Shown: in pieces, positions 37,094 through 45,890 of the stretch
Layout: the number at the start of each line of letters is the position of its first letter
Position numbering within the stretch: position 1 is the stretch's first letter
DNA from: SG8-38 sp041576815
GTDB lineage: Bacteria; Myxococcota_A; Polyangia; Polyangiales; Houyiibacteriaceae
Assembly: GCA_041576815.1 (NCBI GenBank)
Contig: JBFGKE010000005.1
Location: forward strand, 1 to 64,000
Direction of reading: 5' to 3'
Length of the DNA stretch: 64,000 nucleotides
Program-made: the position numbers and the translations under genes
Notes under the pieces: generated by a model
Told to the model about the DNA's origin: nothing
Database searches by the model: none
What the model saw: only the letters and a program-made list of their open reading frames with translations

Positions 37094-39075
37094 CGACGCT
37101 GGCCTCGGTCGATGCGGTTTCGCTCGCGCTCGGGGGGGAGCAGCTCTTCGAAGGGCTGTCCTTACAGGTCCATCAGGGTGATCACGTGGGTCTCGTGGGG
37201 CCAAACGGCTCCGGCAAGTCCAGCCTGCTTCGACTGTTGGCGGGGCAGATCGATCCGGATGCGGGCGGCGTGCGACTCGTTCCCGGCGTGCAGGTCGGGT
37301 TTCTGCCGCAGGAGATCGAGTCATTTCCCGATCAAGCGGTGTTTCTTTTCGTTTACGACAGCGTTCCCGGACGCCGTGCGCTTCGCCAGACCCTCGAGAA
37401 AACGGAGGCCAAGCTCGCAGCGCTCGAGCGTTCGGGCACGGAGGCAGACGAGCAGCTCGTCGCAGTCGCCCACGAGGTTGCCGAGCTCCACGATCGAATC
37501 GCGGCCCTCGACGCTCGATTCTCCGAGCACGATGCCAAACGCATCCTGCACGGGCTCGGTTTTTCGCAGGACGACCACGTACGGCCGCTTTCCGAGCTGA
37601 GCGGAGGCTGGAAGATGCGCGCAGTCCTTGCATCGCTGCTCTTTCAAAAGCCTGGCCTGCTCTTGTTGGACGAGCCGACCAACCACTTGGACATGCCTTC
37701 GGTCGCCTGGTTCTCGAAGTTCTTGCGCGAGTACGACCAGGCGCTGTTTCTGGTCTCACACGATCGCGAGTTCTTGAACGAGCAGATCAACCGCATCGTG
37801 AGCTTCGAGCCGGAAGGCGTTCGCACTCTTCGCGGCAACTACGAGCAGTACCTCGAGCGACGAGAGGAAGAGCGCCAAGTCCTCGAAAATCGCGCGAAGA
37901 ACCTCGAGCGGGAGCGAGCGCATCACGAACAGTTCGTCCGGCGCTTTCGGGCCAAGGCCAGCAAGGCCGCGCAGGTCCAAAGCCGGGTTCGCAAGCTCGA
38001 GAAGATGGCGACCGTCGAGCTCCATCGGTCTGCGCGACAGGCGCACTTTTCGTTTCCGCCGACGGTGCGCGGTGCGCGAGTCCCCATGCGCGTCGAAGAT
38101 CTATCGAAGTCGTTCGGGGAGCACCGTGTGTTCAAAGGGGTCTCCCTCTCGGTCGAGCGGGGAGACCGAGTCGCGATCGTCGGGCCCAACGGGGCCGGCA
38201 AGACGACCTTGCTGAAGATTCTCGCCGGCGAGATCGAGGTCTCCGACGGGCGAGTTCACCTCGCGGGTCAGTCCGACGTGCGCTACTTCGCGCAGCACCA
38301 CGCCGAGGCGCTCAACCTCCACCATACGGTGCTGCAGGAAGTCGCCCAGGCAAGCGATGGGACGAGCGCGGAGCGAGTCCGTGCGGTGCTCGGTGCGCTC
38401 CTGTTCGGCGAGTCCGCGATCGACAAACGCGTGTCGGTCTTGTCGGGAGGCGAGCGCGCACGGGTCGCGCTGGCGCGGATCCTCGTCCGACCGGGCAACG
38501 TCTTGCTGATGGACGAGCCGACGAACCATCTCGACCTCGAAACCAGCGAAGCTCTCACGGACGCCCTCCGTACCTACGACGGTACGCTATTGTTCGTGAG
38601 CCACAATCGCGCCTTCATTCGTCGCCTCGCGACCAAGCTCTGGGTCGTGCACGACGGCGGCGTGGAAAGCTATGCGGGCACGCTCGACGACTACCTTTGG
38701 TCCTGCCAGGACCGCGACCTCGTTCCAGCAACCGAGGCGCGGATCGCGCCTCCCAAGCAAAAGAAGAGTCGCCAGACGCGCAAGGCGCAGCGTCGAAAGG
38801 ACGCCGAGCGTCGCGCACAGCGCAACCGCGAGCTCAAGCCGCTCGAGCGACGGGTCGACGCACTAGAAAAGACGATTACCGATCTCGAGAATCAGCTCGC
38901 CGCACACAACGAAGAGCTCAGCCAGCCCGAGGTATATGATGATGCCGACCGACGGGACGCACTGCTGCGGGACGTGACGAAGGTCCAGGCGCAGCTTCAG
39001 GTGGCGTTGGAGTCGTGGACGGAGTCCACCGAGGCGCTCGAAGCACTGCGTGTGCAGATCGAAAGCGTCGACTAG
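37090..39075 (+). CDS. ABC-F family ATP-binding protein (Uup/EttA-like)
   Basis: A 661-residue soluble protein with two ABC domains and no membrane segment. Walker A motifs are GPNGSGKSS (37-45) and GPNGAGKTT. Signatures are LSGGWKMR and LSGGERARVALARI. Both Walker B motifs read DEPTNHLD. A charged interdomain linker follows the first domain, and a C-terminal coiled coil covers about 560-660, as in Uup-type factors that act on the ribosome. The start is the TTG at 37090, which overlaps the previous stop (TTGA) and has GGAG upstream; no ATG gives a sensible N-terminus. Confidence 0.9.
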   Translation: MTTLASVDAVSLALGGEQLFEGLSLQVHQGDHVGLVGPNGSGKSSLLRLLAGQIDPDAGGVRLVPGVQVGFLPQEIESFPDQAVFLFVYDSVPGRRALRQTLEKTEAKLAALERSGTEADEQLVAVAHEVAELHDRIAALDARFSEHDAKRILHGLGFSQDDHVRPLSELSGGWKMRAVLASLLFQKPGLLLLDEPTNHLDMPSVAWFSKFLREYDQALFLVSHDREFLNEQINRIVSFEPEGVRTLRGNYEQYLERREEERQVLENRAKNLERERAHHEQFVRRFRAKASKAAQVQSRVRKLEKMATVELHRSARQAHFSFPPTVRGARVPMRVEDLSKSFGEHRVFKGVSLSVERGDRVAIVGPNGAGKTTLLKILAGEIEVSDGRVHLAGQSDVRYFAQHHAEALNLHHTVLQEVAQASDGTSAERVRAVLGALLFGESAIDKRVSVLSGGERARVALARILVRPGNVLLMDEPTNHLDLETSEALTDALRTYDGTLLFVSHNRAFIRRLATKLWVVHDGGVESYAGTLDDYLWSCQDRDLVPATEARIAPPKQKKSRQTRKAQRRKDAERRAQRNRELKPLERRVDALEKTITDLENQLAAHNEELSQPEVYDDADRRDALLRDVTKVQAQLQVALESWTESTEALEALRVQIESVD

Positions 39076-39131
39076 GTCAGAGGCGCGCCGGCCCGCTGCG
39101 GAGTCCCAGGTTTTGCGGTAGTGTAATCGGC

Positions 39132-39854
39132 ATGGCCGAGGACAGCTCGAACCGACGCCTGGTGGTCGTCTTGGCCTCGTTGCTGGGAGCCGCGCTCCTG
39201 GTCATCGCGTTTCTATTGGGCCGCCTCTCGGATCGGCCGCAACGCGCGTCTGCCATCCAGGACGAGCCCGAGCCCGAAGCGGCGCCCCTTTTTCAGCCGG
39301 CCGAGCCCGAGCGCCGAGCGGCGCCGGTGTTTCAGGCGGTCGAGCCCGAGCGCACTTCAGTCGTCCGCATCGAGCGACGTCCCGACGGCCGCATCGTGCT
39401 CTCCAACACCGAGACCGCCGAGGCGCCGGCGCCTGCCCCGACACGCGCACCGCCGCCGGACACGCCGGACACGCCGGACGGGGTTCTTGCATACCTCGAG
39501 CAGATGGACCGCATCCACTCGACCGAAGGGGCCGGCGACCCCAACGCCTTTGCGATGCAGCTCATCAAAGCCGGCCTCGGAGGCGCCTCATCCGGCTTCG
39601 ACCGGCTGATCGACGACACGAAACGCATGGAAACCGAGATGAGGAGCCTGACGCCACCACCCTCGTGTGAGCGCTATCACGAAGCGAGCCTCGAAGGTGT
39701 GGTCGAGTCCCGAAGCATGCTGGAGGACTTGAAAGCGGCGATCGCGGAGCGGGACATCGGCCAGCTCACCTCGATCGCGCGTGAGGCACAACGCCTTCAG
39801 GAAAAGGCCGACGCGCTCGAGACTCTCGAGAGAGAGATACGCGCCGGCCTCTAG
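39132..39854 (+). CDS. Single-pass membrane protein of unknown function
   Basis: A 240-residue protein that I do not recognise. A hydrophobic segment at about 10-29 acts as an N-terminal anchor. Residues 40-105 are Pro/Ala/Glu-rich with a loose repeat (EPEAAPLFQPAEPER, then RAAPVFQAVEPER) and a TPDTPD tract. The C-terminal half is helical and charged, with a single Cys and possible coiled coil at about 205-238. The topology suggests a periplasmic helical domain on a flexible stalk. It lies 56 bp after the ABC-F gene and converges with the beta-propeller gene 12 bp away. Confidence 0.7.
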   Translation: MAEDSSNRRLVVVLASLLGAALLVIAFLLGRLSDRPQRASAIQDEPEPEAAPLFQPAEPERRAAPVFQAVEPERTSVVRIERRPDGRIVLSNTETAEAPAPAPTRAPPPDTPDTPDGVLAYLEQMDRIHSTEGAGDPNAFAMQLIKAGLGGASSGFDRLIDDTKRMETEMRSLTPPPSCERYHEASLEGVVESRSMLEDLKAAIAERDIGQLTSIAREAQRLQEKADALETLEREIRAGL

Positions 39855-39866
39855 TGTAATCGTGGG

Positions 39867-41981
39867 TCAGTACGTCGCCGTGGCGACGACGGTCTCGAGA
39901 TCGCTCACGTCGTGCACACGCACGCCACCGAAGCTGATCGAGTAGATGAACTCGTCGATGAACACGCCGCGTGTGATCTGCGGGTCGTAGCCACAATACT
40001 GGTAGAAATCTTCGACGGGGTACGGCACGCCGCCGCAGTCGTCGAGAACCAGATCGGAGTGATCGACCGCGCCCCGGCGGCTCAGCCCGTCCGCGATGCT
40101 GACGTCCCAAAGCTCGAGCGTGCTCGAGAAGTTTCCTTCATACGAGACGAACGGAAACGCGAGTAGCCCGCCATCAGCGGCGCCAAGCCCGTCATAGAAG
40201 TTGAACGCTTTGTGGTTGTGGTTGGCTTCGGAGAAGCCCTCGCCCACCAGCGCCTTGTGCTTCTGGACCGGATTGGTCGGATCGGACACGTCGAAGACCT
40301 GAAGCGCGGTCCCGTTGTCTCGCTGCGTGACTTCGTCGACGTCGCGCCCGATGGTCAGCAGGTGATCGTCGCCAAGCGGATGCATGTAGTCGCTGAAGCC
40401 TGGGATCTTGAGCTCGCCGAGCACCGTCGGCTTCGCCGGATCGCTGAGGTCGATTGCAAACAGCGGGTCGACCTGACGGAACGTCACGATGTAGCCGAGG
40501 TCACCGAGGAACCGTGCGGAGAAGATCCGCTCGCCCTCCGCGAGGGGCGGCGTCGAACCCACGAGCTCGAGCGCGTTGCCGTTGAGCCTCATCGTGCTGA
40601 CCAGGTTGTCGGTGGTCGGCGGAATCCAGATGTCCGGCGCTACGGGATCGGTCGGGCTGGCTGGCCACGTCGTGCGCGTGGTCGCGATACGAATGACGCC
40701 ACCGCGCTCGTCGATCGAGAACTGGTCGTGGACGGTCCCCTGCACGAAGCCCGACCCCTGGTACGGGGTACGCTGCTGCTCGAAGGACACCGCGAACCGA
40801 TGCACGGCGGTGCGGTCGCTGTTGACCCCGCGCTCGAGGAAAGTCCAGTCCGGCTGCGCGAGCACCATCGTCTCGCCGTTCGAGTAGATCGTCGACGCTT
40901 GGCCCATAATCGACGTGATCTGCGCCGGATCCCCGTTCGTCATGTCGAGACCGACGATTTGTGTGAGACCGTAGTTGGTGAGGCCAGGCGCCGGCGCGTA
41001 GAAGTCCGCACACTGAACCGGCTGCTCTTGAATCTCACCGTTCACGCGCTCGCCCCAGACCGGTACCCACTGCTCGAGCGTGGTCGCGCGAATCGCGTCC
41101 TTCGCTTCGTTCGCCCAAGCCCGTGCCAGCAGAATCTGCGTTTCGCGCGACTCCGGATATGGCTCTTGGTTGTAGACGAAGTCCCAGAGGTTCGGCACGG
41201 TCGTGGGCCGCTGCATGCTGCTCTGAATGACCGCCCGGACGATGTTGTCGTGCCGGCGGGAAGACGTGTACCAACCGTCGACGTAGATCTCGCGGACGGC
41301 TTCGGGCCTGTCGCCGCTGAGATCGATGACCGTCGTCTTCACGTAAGAACGCCCGCAGTAGTACGCAACGTCGGCAGCGATTCCAGGCTCGGGTCCGCCA
41401 CCGTAGCCGATGCATAGATCGCCGTCATCGAGCTCCGTGACATCGTAAACGTTCGAGAACACGACGGCCCGGTCACCTTCGACGAACATCTCCATCGCGC
41501 CGCCCTGGATTTCGAGGTCAGCCACCTTGGACGTGCTCGCGGCCGGCCACGAGTCGAACTCGTAGAACCCGTTGCCTCGAATCACGTAGAGCTTGCGGCC
41601 CTCGTCACCGGCTTTGACGATGTCGGCTTCGTCGACGTTGGCGACCTGACGGTTGGTATCCGACACCCCGCGCGGAGCGTCGCCGCCATCGGCGTTGGTA
41701 GGCGCCTCGGGTCCGCCGCCCATCCCGCCCGCACCCCCGTCAAACGCCACGGTCGGATTCCCGATCCAGCGATGGTCGTAGTAGTCCTGCTTGATGAACG
41801 ACTCGAGCTCGAGATCGACCTTCGCAATCGCATCCGCCTGAACCGCATCGAGGACGTCGTCACAAGAGGCCGTCTGTCGAAGCGCGGCCTCGTATTGGCC
41901 CTGCCCCGCATTTGGAGCCGGGTTACACCCGAGCGCCCCGCCGGCCACCATGAAGCCAAGAATCATCAATATGCTGCGCAT
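39867..41981 (-). CDS. Secreted beta-propeller domain lipoprotein
   Basis: A 704-residue exported protein. The signal sequence ends in the lipobox GALGC, so it is probably lipidated at Cys19. A Gly-rich linker (GGAGGMGGG) at about residues 83-91 precedes a large beta-propeller region, with repeated blade-like segments such as DEADIVKAGDEGRKLYVIRG, GDRAVVFSNVYD, ERIFSARFLGDLGYIVTFR and FGGVRVHDVSDLETV. It matches the family of secreted C-terminal beta-propeller proteins (COG4880-like) of unknown role. RBS GAGGAGG lies before the ATG. It is divergent from the Fur-box porin gene. Confidence 0.82.
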   Translation of the reverse strand: MRSILMILGFMVAGGALGCNPAPNAGQGQYEAALRQTASCDDVLDAVQADAIAKVDLELESFIKQDYYDHRWIGNPTVAFDGGAGGMGGGPEAPTNADGGDAPRGVSDTNRQVANVDEADIVKAGDEGRKLYVIRGNGFYEFDSWPAASTSKVADLEIQGGAMEMFVEGDRAVVFSNVYDVTELDDGDLCIGYGGGPEPGIAADVAYYCGRSYVKTTVIDLSGDRPEAVREIYVDGWYTSSRRHDNIVRAVIQSSMQRPTTVPNLWDFVYNQEPYPESRETQILLARAWANEAKDAIRATTLEQWVPVWGERVNGEIQEQPVQCADFYAPAPGLTNYGLTQIVGLDMTNGDPAQITSIMGQASTIYSNGETMVLAQPDWTFLERGVNSDRTAVHRFAVSFEQQRTPYQGSGFVQGTVHDQFSIDERGGVIRIATTRTTWPASPTDPVAPDIWIPPTTDNLVSTMRLNGNALELVGSTPPLAEGERIFSARFLGDLGYIVTFRQVDPLFAIDLSDPAKPTVLGELKIPGFSDYMHPLGDDHLLTIGRDVDEVTQRDNGTALQVFDVSDPTNPVQKHKALVGEGFSEANHNHKAFNFYDGLGAADGGLLAFPFVSYEGNFSSTLELWDVSIADGLSRRGAVDHSDLVLDDCGGVPYPVEDFYQYCGYDPQITRGVFIDEFIYSISFGGVRVHDVSDLETVVATATY

Positions 41982-42089
41982 CCTCTTCCTCCTCGTTGCG
42001 CGCTCTAACTAAGCAAGCTGCATGCCGGGCTAAAAACCCAGTGATTTCAGCGTAGCGCATGGGTCAGGGTGTGCCATCGCTATCGGCCC

Positions 42090-42116
42090 TTGCAACCGTG
42101 GAGCGCACGGTATAAT
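42090..42116 (+). promoter_or_regulatory. Sigma-70-like promoter of the porin gene
   Basis: A consensus -10 TATAAT is at 42111-42116, with TTGCAA at 42090-42095 as -35, spaced 15 bases (short). A perfect Fur-type box begins six bases after the -10, over the expected transcription start. Confidence 0.6.
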
Positions 42117-42121
42117 GAAGC

Positions 42122-42136
42122 TGAAAATCATTTTCA
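42122..42136. promoter_or_regulatory. Fur-type box (perfect 7-1-7 inverted repeat)
   Basis: TGAAAATCATTTTCA is an exact 7-1-7 palindrome, matching the Fur core TGATAATNATTATCA in symmetry, spacing and most bases. It lies directly downstream of a TATAAT element and 18 bases before the porin GTG start, the classical position for metal-dependent repression. A related Fur-family regulator (Zur, Mur, PerR) could bind instead. Confidence 0.7.
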
Positions 42137-42153
42137 TTTGCAATAGGGAGAGG

Positions 42154-43491
42154 GTAGTGAAATCGAGATATCGAAGCGGCGCAACTGCGCTGTTGGTTTG
42201 TTGGGCTGCTGCCATGGCGATCCCAGAGCTCGCGGCCGCACAGGCAGAGGAGCCGGCATCGGACACCGAAACACAAGACGCCGAAACACGAGACGACGCG
42301 CAGGGCGGACCCACGATCGTGATGCCTCCCCCCGGGGAGGTCGCACCCGACGAGCCCCAGGCCGGCCAGTACGGCGACATGGACTTCGACCCGCTGCGCG
42401 GCATGCAGGAGGCGCGCTTCGCACGGGCGGCCAAGACCAGCGTCGGCGGCTACGGCGAGCTGCACCTCAATGTCTTGAAGCCGGAAGGCGATCCGGCGTT
42501 TGCCCGGCTCGACCTTCACCGTCTCGTCTTGTTCATCGCGCACAACTTCAACGATCGATTTCGGTTCTACACGGAGCTCGAGCTGGAGCACGCGCTGGTG
42601 GCCGAGTCGGGTGGCGTGGCGGTACCGGGGAGCTTTCAAATCGAGCAGGCCTACATCGATTGGCGACTGCTCAGCGGCGTCAGCGAAGCGCTCTATCTGC
42701 GAGGCGGGGCCATCCTCGTACCGATGGGCATCATCAACCAGTGGCATGAGCCGCCGATCTTCCACGGCGTCGAGCGACCTCTCGTCGACCGCGTGATCAT
42801 TCCGACGACCTGGCGCGAGGGCGGCATCGGCATCTGGGGCGAGCCGGTCGAAGGGCTTCGCTACGAGTTCTACGTAATGAGCGGCCTCGATGCGAGCGGG
42901 TTCTCGGGCTCGAGCGGGCTTCGCGGGGGGCGGCTTCAGGTCACGACTGCAACGCTGAACGGCCCTGCGTTCGTCGGACGGCTCGAGTGGGAGCCGACGC
43001 TCGGTATGGTGCTCGGGGTCGCGCCCTACGTCGGCTTGGCAGGCCCGCGCGAGCTCGACGTCAACGTGCTGGTCGGAGGCGTGGCGGGCGACTGGCGCAT
43101 TCGTCGCAAAGGATTCGAGTCCCGCGCGGTTCTCGCCTATTTCCACGTCAGCAACACGGACGCGCTTCGGACGGTGCTCCCGGGCGAGACCGACGTCGTC
43201 AGTGATGTCGGCTCGAACCTCTTCGGGGTGTACGGCGAGATTGCCTACAACGTCATCTATTTCGTCGACACGCCGATGGAGCTGCTCCCCTTCGTACGGG
43301 TCGATTGGTTCGACACGACCTTCAACGAGTCGGATCCGGCGTTCGACCAGCCGGCGTTCCTGGTGCCGACGGTGGGCCTCAGCTATCGGCCCATCCAGCA
43401 GGTGGTCTTCAAGTTCGACTACCAAGCGGTGCGCCGGTCCTCGGGCCCGCACGAAAATCGCTGGAACGTCGGTCTCGGCTGGATGTTCTAG
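42154..43491 (+). CDS. Outer-membrane porin-like beta-barrel protein
   Basis: A 445-residue exported protein. The signal peptide ends near AIPELAAAQA. A Pro/Glu-rich stretch follows, then an amphipathic beta-rich region beginning VGGYGELHLNVL and RLDLHRLVLFIAHNFNDRF. The C-terminus is GLGWMF, an aromatic end typical of outer-membrane barrels. It resembles putative phosphate-selective-type porins, but no ligand can be inferred. I chose the GTG at 42154 because AGGGAG lies upstream and the signal peptide then starts normally; an ATG at 42115 would put the Fur box inside the coding region. A Fur-type box controls it, suggesting a role in metal acquisition. Confidence 0.78.
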   Translation, partial: VVKSRYRSGATALLVCWAAAMAIPELAAAQAEEPASDTETQDAETRDDAQGGPTIVMPPPGEVAPDEPQAGQYGDMDFDPLRGMQEARFARAAKTSVGGYGELHLNVLKPEGDPAFARLDLHRLVLFIAHNFNDRFRFYTELELEHALVAESGGVAVPGSFQIEQAYIDWRLLSGVSEALYLRGGAILVPMGIINQWHEPPIFHGVERPLVDRVIIPTTWREGGIGIWGEPVEGLRYEFYVMSGLDASGFSGSSGLRGGRLQVTTATLNGPAFVGRLEWEPTLGMVLGVAPYVGLAGPRELDVNVLVGGVAGDWRIRRKGFESRAVLAYFHVSNTDALRTVLPGETDVVSDVGSNLFGVYGEIAYNVIYFVDTPMELLPFVRVDWFDTTFNESDPAFDQPAFLVPTVGLSYRPIQQVVFKFDYQAVRRSSGPHENRWNVGLGWMF

Positions 43492-43522
43492 GCGAGCGCG
43501 CCGCCCCGTTCCCCACACGCCC

Positions 43523-43543
43523 TGCAAATGAAAATCGCTTGCA
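43523..43543. promoter_or_regulatory. Possible second Fur-type site
   Basis: TGCAAATGAAAATCGCTTGCA is an imperfect inverted repeat (7 of 10 pairs match, perfect TGCAA/TTGCA arms) and contains TGAAAATC, the left half of the perfect box at 42122. It lies 67 bp upstream of the methyltransferase start. Confidence 0.45.
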
Positions 43544-43609
43544 CCGATTTCGCGGAATTCGGCTGGCGCAGCGATGTGCCGAGGCTCAGTCATGGGACGA
43601 GGAGGGGCG

Positions 43610-44161
43610 ATGGCCCACGTTTGCCCATGGTGGTTCGTCCGTAGCTTCGACAATCCGCTTCGGCGCCTGTTCCACGACCCGGAGGACATCTTCGCGCCGT
43701 GGGTGCGGGAGGGGATGCGCGTGGCCGACATCGGCTGCGGCGCAGGGTTCAACACGGAGGCGCTGGCGCGGTTGGTCGGTCCGCACGGCCGCGTCATCGC
43801 CGTCGATTTGCAGCCGCGAATGCTTGCGATGACGAAACGACGCCTCGAGCGAGGCGGTCTGCTCGGGCGTACCGAGCTCCTGCAGGCAAGCGAGAACGAT
43901 CTCCGGCTCGGTCAGGACGCACGGCTTGGATTCGCGGTTGCGTTTTGGATGGTTCACGAGGTCTCCGATGTGGAGCACCTGTTCCATCAGGTGCTGGACG
44001 CACTCGAGCCGGGCGCCTCCCTTCTCATCACCGAGCCCAAGCTTCATGTGAGCCGGCGGGCTTTCGAGAGGAGCGTTCGGGCCGCGCTTCGCATAGGATT
44101 CGCGGAGCGTGACCGACCCATCATCGCCCTGAGTCGGTCGGTGCTCCTGGAGAAACGGTAG
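43610..44161 (+). CDS. Class I SAM-dependent methyltransferase
   Basis: A 183-residue methyltransferase. The N-terminus MAHVCPWWFVRSFDNPLRR is a distinctive Cys-Pro-Trp-Trp motif. The SAM loop is VADIGCGAGFNT, then VIAVDLQPRML and AFWMVHEVSDVEHLF. I chose the ATG at 43610, preceded by GAGGAGGGG; an in-frame ATG at 43574 would add 12 residues without a better RBS. The stop abuts the next ATG. The substrate is unknown. An upstream Fur-like site and the flanking barrel genes hint at a metal-responsive unit. Confidence 0.82.
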   Translation: MAHVCPWWFVRSFDNPLRRLFHDPEDIFAPWVREGMRVADIGCGAGFNTEALARLVGPHGRVIAVDLQPRMLAMTKRRLERGGLLGRTELLQASENDLRLGQDARLGFAVAFWMVHEVSDVEHLFHQVLDALEPGASLLITEPKLHVSRRAFERSVRAALRIGFAERDRPIIALSRSVLLEKR

Positions 44162-45292
44162 ATGCCGATGCGTTTTCCATTCGCGATCCTCATGCTCATG
44201 CTGATCTCCTCCGCTGCGAGCGCCGAAGGATGGTCCGGCTCCGCTGCCGGGGGCTACGATGCCGCGTTCGTGCCCGAGGTCTCCGGCTTCGGCTTCGTGT
44301 TGTTCGAAGCGATCGGCGAGGACAAGGTCGGCCAAGGCGACGTGCGCCTTCACTACAACACCGACACCATCCACTTGGAGATCGAGCGACTGCCCATGGG
44401 CAAGAACTTCGAATTCTCCATTGCGCTTCGCGGCGAGGCGGCGCTCGCCGGTGTCCTCTTTCAATATTATCAGCAAGGGATTCGACGAGACGGGCTCGGT
44501 TTCTTGGCGAGCTATCTGTTCTTGCTGCCGAAGATTCAGTGGCACTTCGCGCCTCACCACACGCTCGAGCTCGTGACCGACGTCGGGCACTGGTGGTTCA
44601 ACGATCGCAACACCGATCCCACGTACCTGCTCCCCCCCAACACGTGGGTGTTCCAACCCCGCCTCGGCTACATCTATTGGAAGATCGACTCGCCGGCGCT
44701 CGAATACCGCGCATCGAGACTGTTCCCGAGAATTGAAGGCATCGCAGTCGGGGCGTCGGCGGCGGTCGACGTCCGCTCACGCATTCGCCCGTGGGGTTTC
44801 GTCGGGGACGGCCGGAACGACCCCAATCGCGGGATCTGGACCTTGAACCAATGGCTGCGCGCCGGCTGGCAGACCCACGAGCGGTTTCGGGTCGAGCTGC
44901 AGGAAACGTTCAACTGGGGCTGGTTTCAAGATGACATCACTCGCCTCCGAGTCGGCGGCATGAACCCGTACGTGATCATCGTCCCCGGCCTGCCCTGGTC
45001 GGCGAACCTCTCGGAGCGCGTCGCGATGGCACAGCTGAGCGGACACTTTCGGCCGAAGCGAGGCAAGCCTCAAGAGCTCGGGCTCCTCGTGTCGGGCGGC
45101 GCGATCAACGACCCGCGTCGGCAGGGATCGCTGAGCGAGTTTGGCGGCATTGGGGGCTTGGCCCTCTTCACCGACCTCCGCTGGGGCCGCTGGCAGGTCT
45201 ATGCCCGGGTTGGGTATGCGTTTCCAAGCGCGTGGCTTGCTGAAAAACCGAACTTCTCCGGCTTCGTCGGCCTCGGCGTCGACGCCTTTTGA
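44162..45292 (+). CDS. Predicted outer-membrane beta-barrel protein, unknown function
   Basis: A 376-residue exported protein that I do not recognise. The signal peptide (MPMRFPFAILMLMLISSAASA) is cleaved near residue 21. The mature part alternates hydrophobic and polar residues, with many Trp and Tyr and a terminal Phe (GLGVDAF), as expected for a barrel. HHTLELVTDVGHWWF and VFQPRLGYIYWKID are strand-like segments. The ATG starts right after the methyltransferase stop with no gap, implying translational coupling. The pair may modify or transport the same compound. Confidence 0.7.
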   Translation: MPMRFPFAILMLMLISSAASAEGWSGSAAGGYDAAFVPEVSGFGFVLFEAIGEDKVGQGDVRLHYNTDTIHLEIERLPMGKNFEFSIALRGEAALAGVLFQYYQQGIRRDGLGFLASYLFLLPKIQWHFAPHHTLELVTDVGHWWFNDRNTDPTYLLPPNTWVFQPRLGYIYWKIDSPALEYRASRLFPRIEGIAVGASAAVDVRSRIRPWGFVGDGRNDPNRGIWTLNQWLRAGWQTHERFRVELQETFNWGWFQDDITRLRVGGMNPYVIIVPGLPWSANLSERVAMAQLSGHFRPKRGKPQELGLLVSGGAINDPRRQGSLSEFGGIGGLALFTDLRWGRWQVYARVGYAFPSAWLAEKPNFSGFVGLGVDAF

Positions 45293-45311
45293 TCGTCGGC
45301 AGCGTCCATCC

Positions 45312-45890
45312 TCACTCTAGCGCGAACTCGAGGATTCCAATCGGATCCGATTGGAAGAGCGTCGCCACTTCCAGGCGCCGGGTGATCTCGGCGGCAGAAA
45401 GCTCGCGGCGCTCGAAGTCGCGCTGAAGACGCGGCAAGTCGAACGCGATGTCTGAAAAGCGTTCGGTACAGACAAAGTGGGTACCCGAGGCGTCAGGCTC
45501 GCAGGTCGCCGAGCCTAGGTCACCCGTGAGCTGAATCGTGCCGTCTCGCGTAAGACTCCCCTCGAATGCCACGCGTTGCGAAACGCCGGTCAGATCGGTT
45601 GGGAAATCATAGTCCATTCGATACTCCCCGTTGGCTTCGCGCCAATCCAAGACGACCGGCTGTGATGCAAAGGGCTCCAGTGACGGCTCGGTGACCGGAA
45701 CGGTGTAGACGCCGTCGAGCCGGATGGCTTCGCCATCGCCTGGGTCGACGACTCCGGGATCGATGCCTGCGTCGATCCTAGGATCGTTCGGGACCGCCGC
45801 ATCACCCGCCGTGGTGAGCTCCGCGCTTGGATCGCCGCAGGCGACGAGAAGCAGGAGCACGAGGCTGAGAGTTGTTCCGATGGTTTGCAT
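45312..45890 (-). CDS. Small lipoprotein of unknown function
   Basis: A 192-residue predicted lipoprotein. The signal is MQTIGTTLSLVLLLLVAC with lipobox LVAC (Cys18). A Pro/Asp-rich linker (residues about 30-57) leads to a beta-rich domain with two Cys (SATCEPD, FVCTER) and an acidic helical C-terminus. No family is recognised. The ATG overlaps the stop of the large regulator by one base (TGATG), so the two are made together; it may be the regulator's target or its envelope partner. It faces the barrel gene tail to tail across 19 bp. Confidence 0.75.
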   Translation of the reverse strand: MQTIGTTLSLVLLLLVACGDPSAELTTAGDAAVPNDPRIDAGIDPGVVDPGDGEAIRLDGVYTVPVTEPSLEPFASQPVVLDWREANGEYRMDYDFPTDLTGVSQRVAFEGSLTRDGTIQLTGDLGSATCEPDASGTHFVCTERFSDIAFDLPRLQRDFERRELSAAEITRRLEVATLFQSDPIGILEFALE

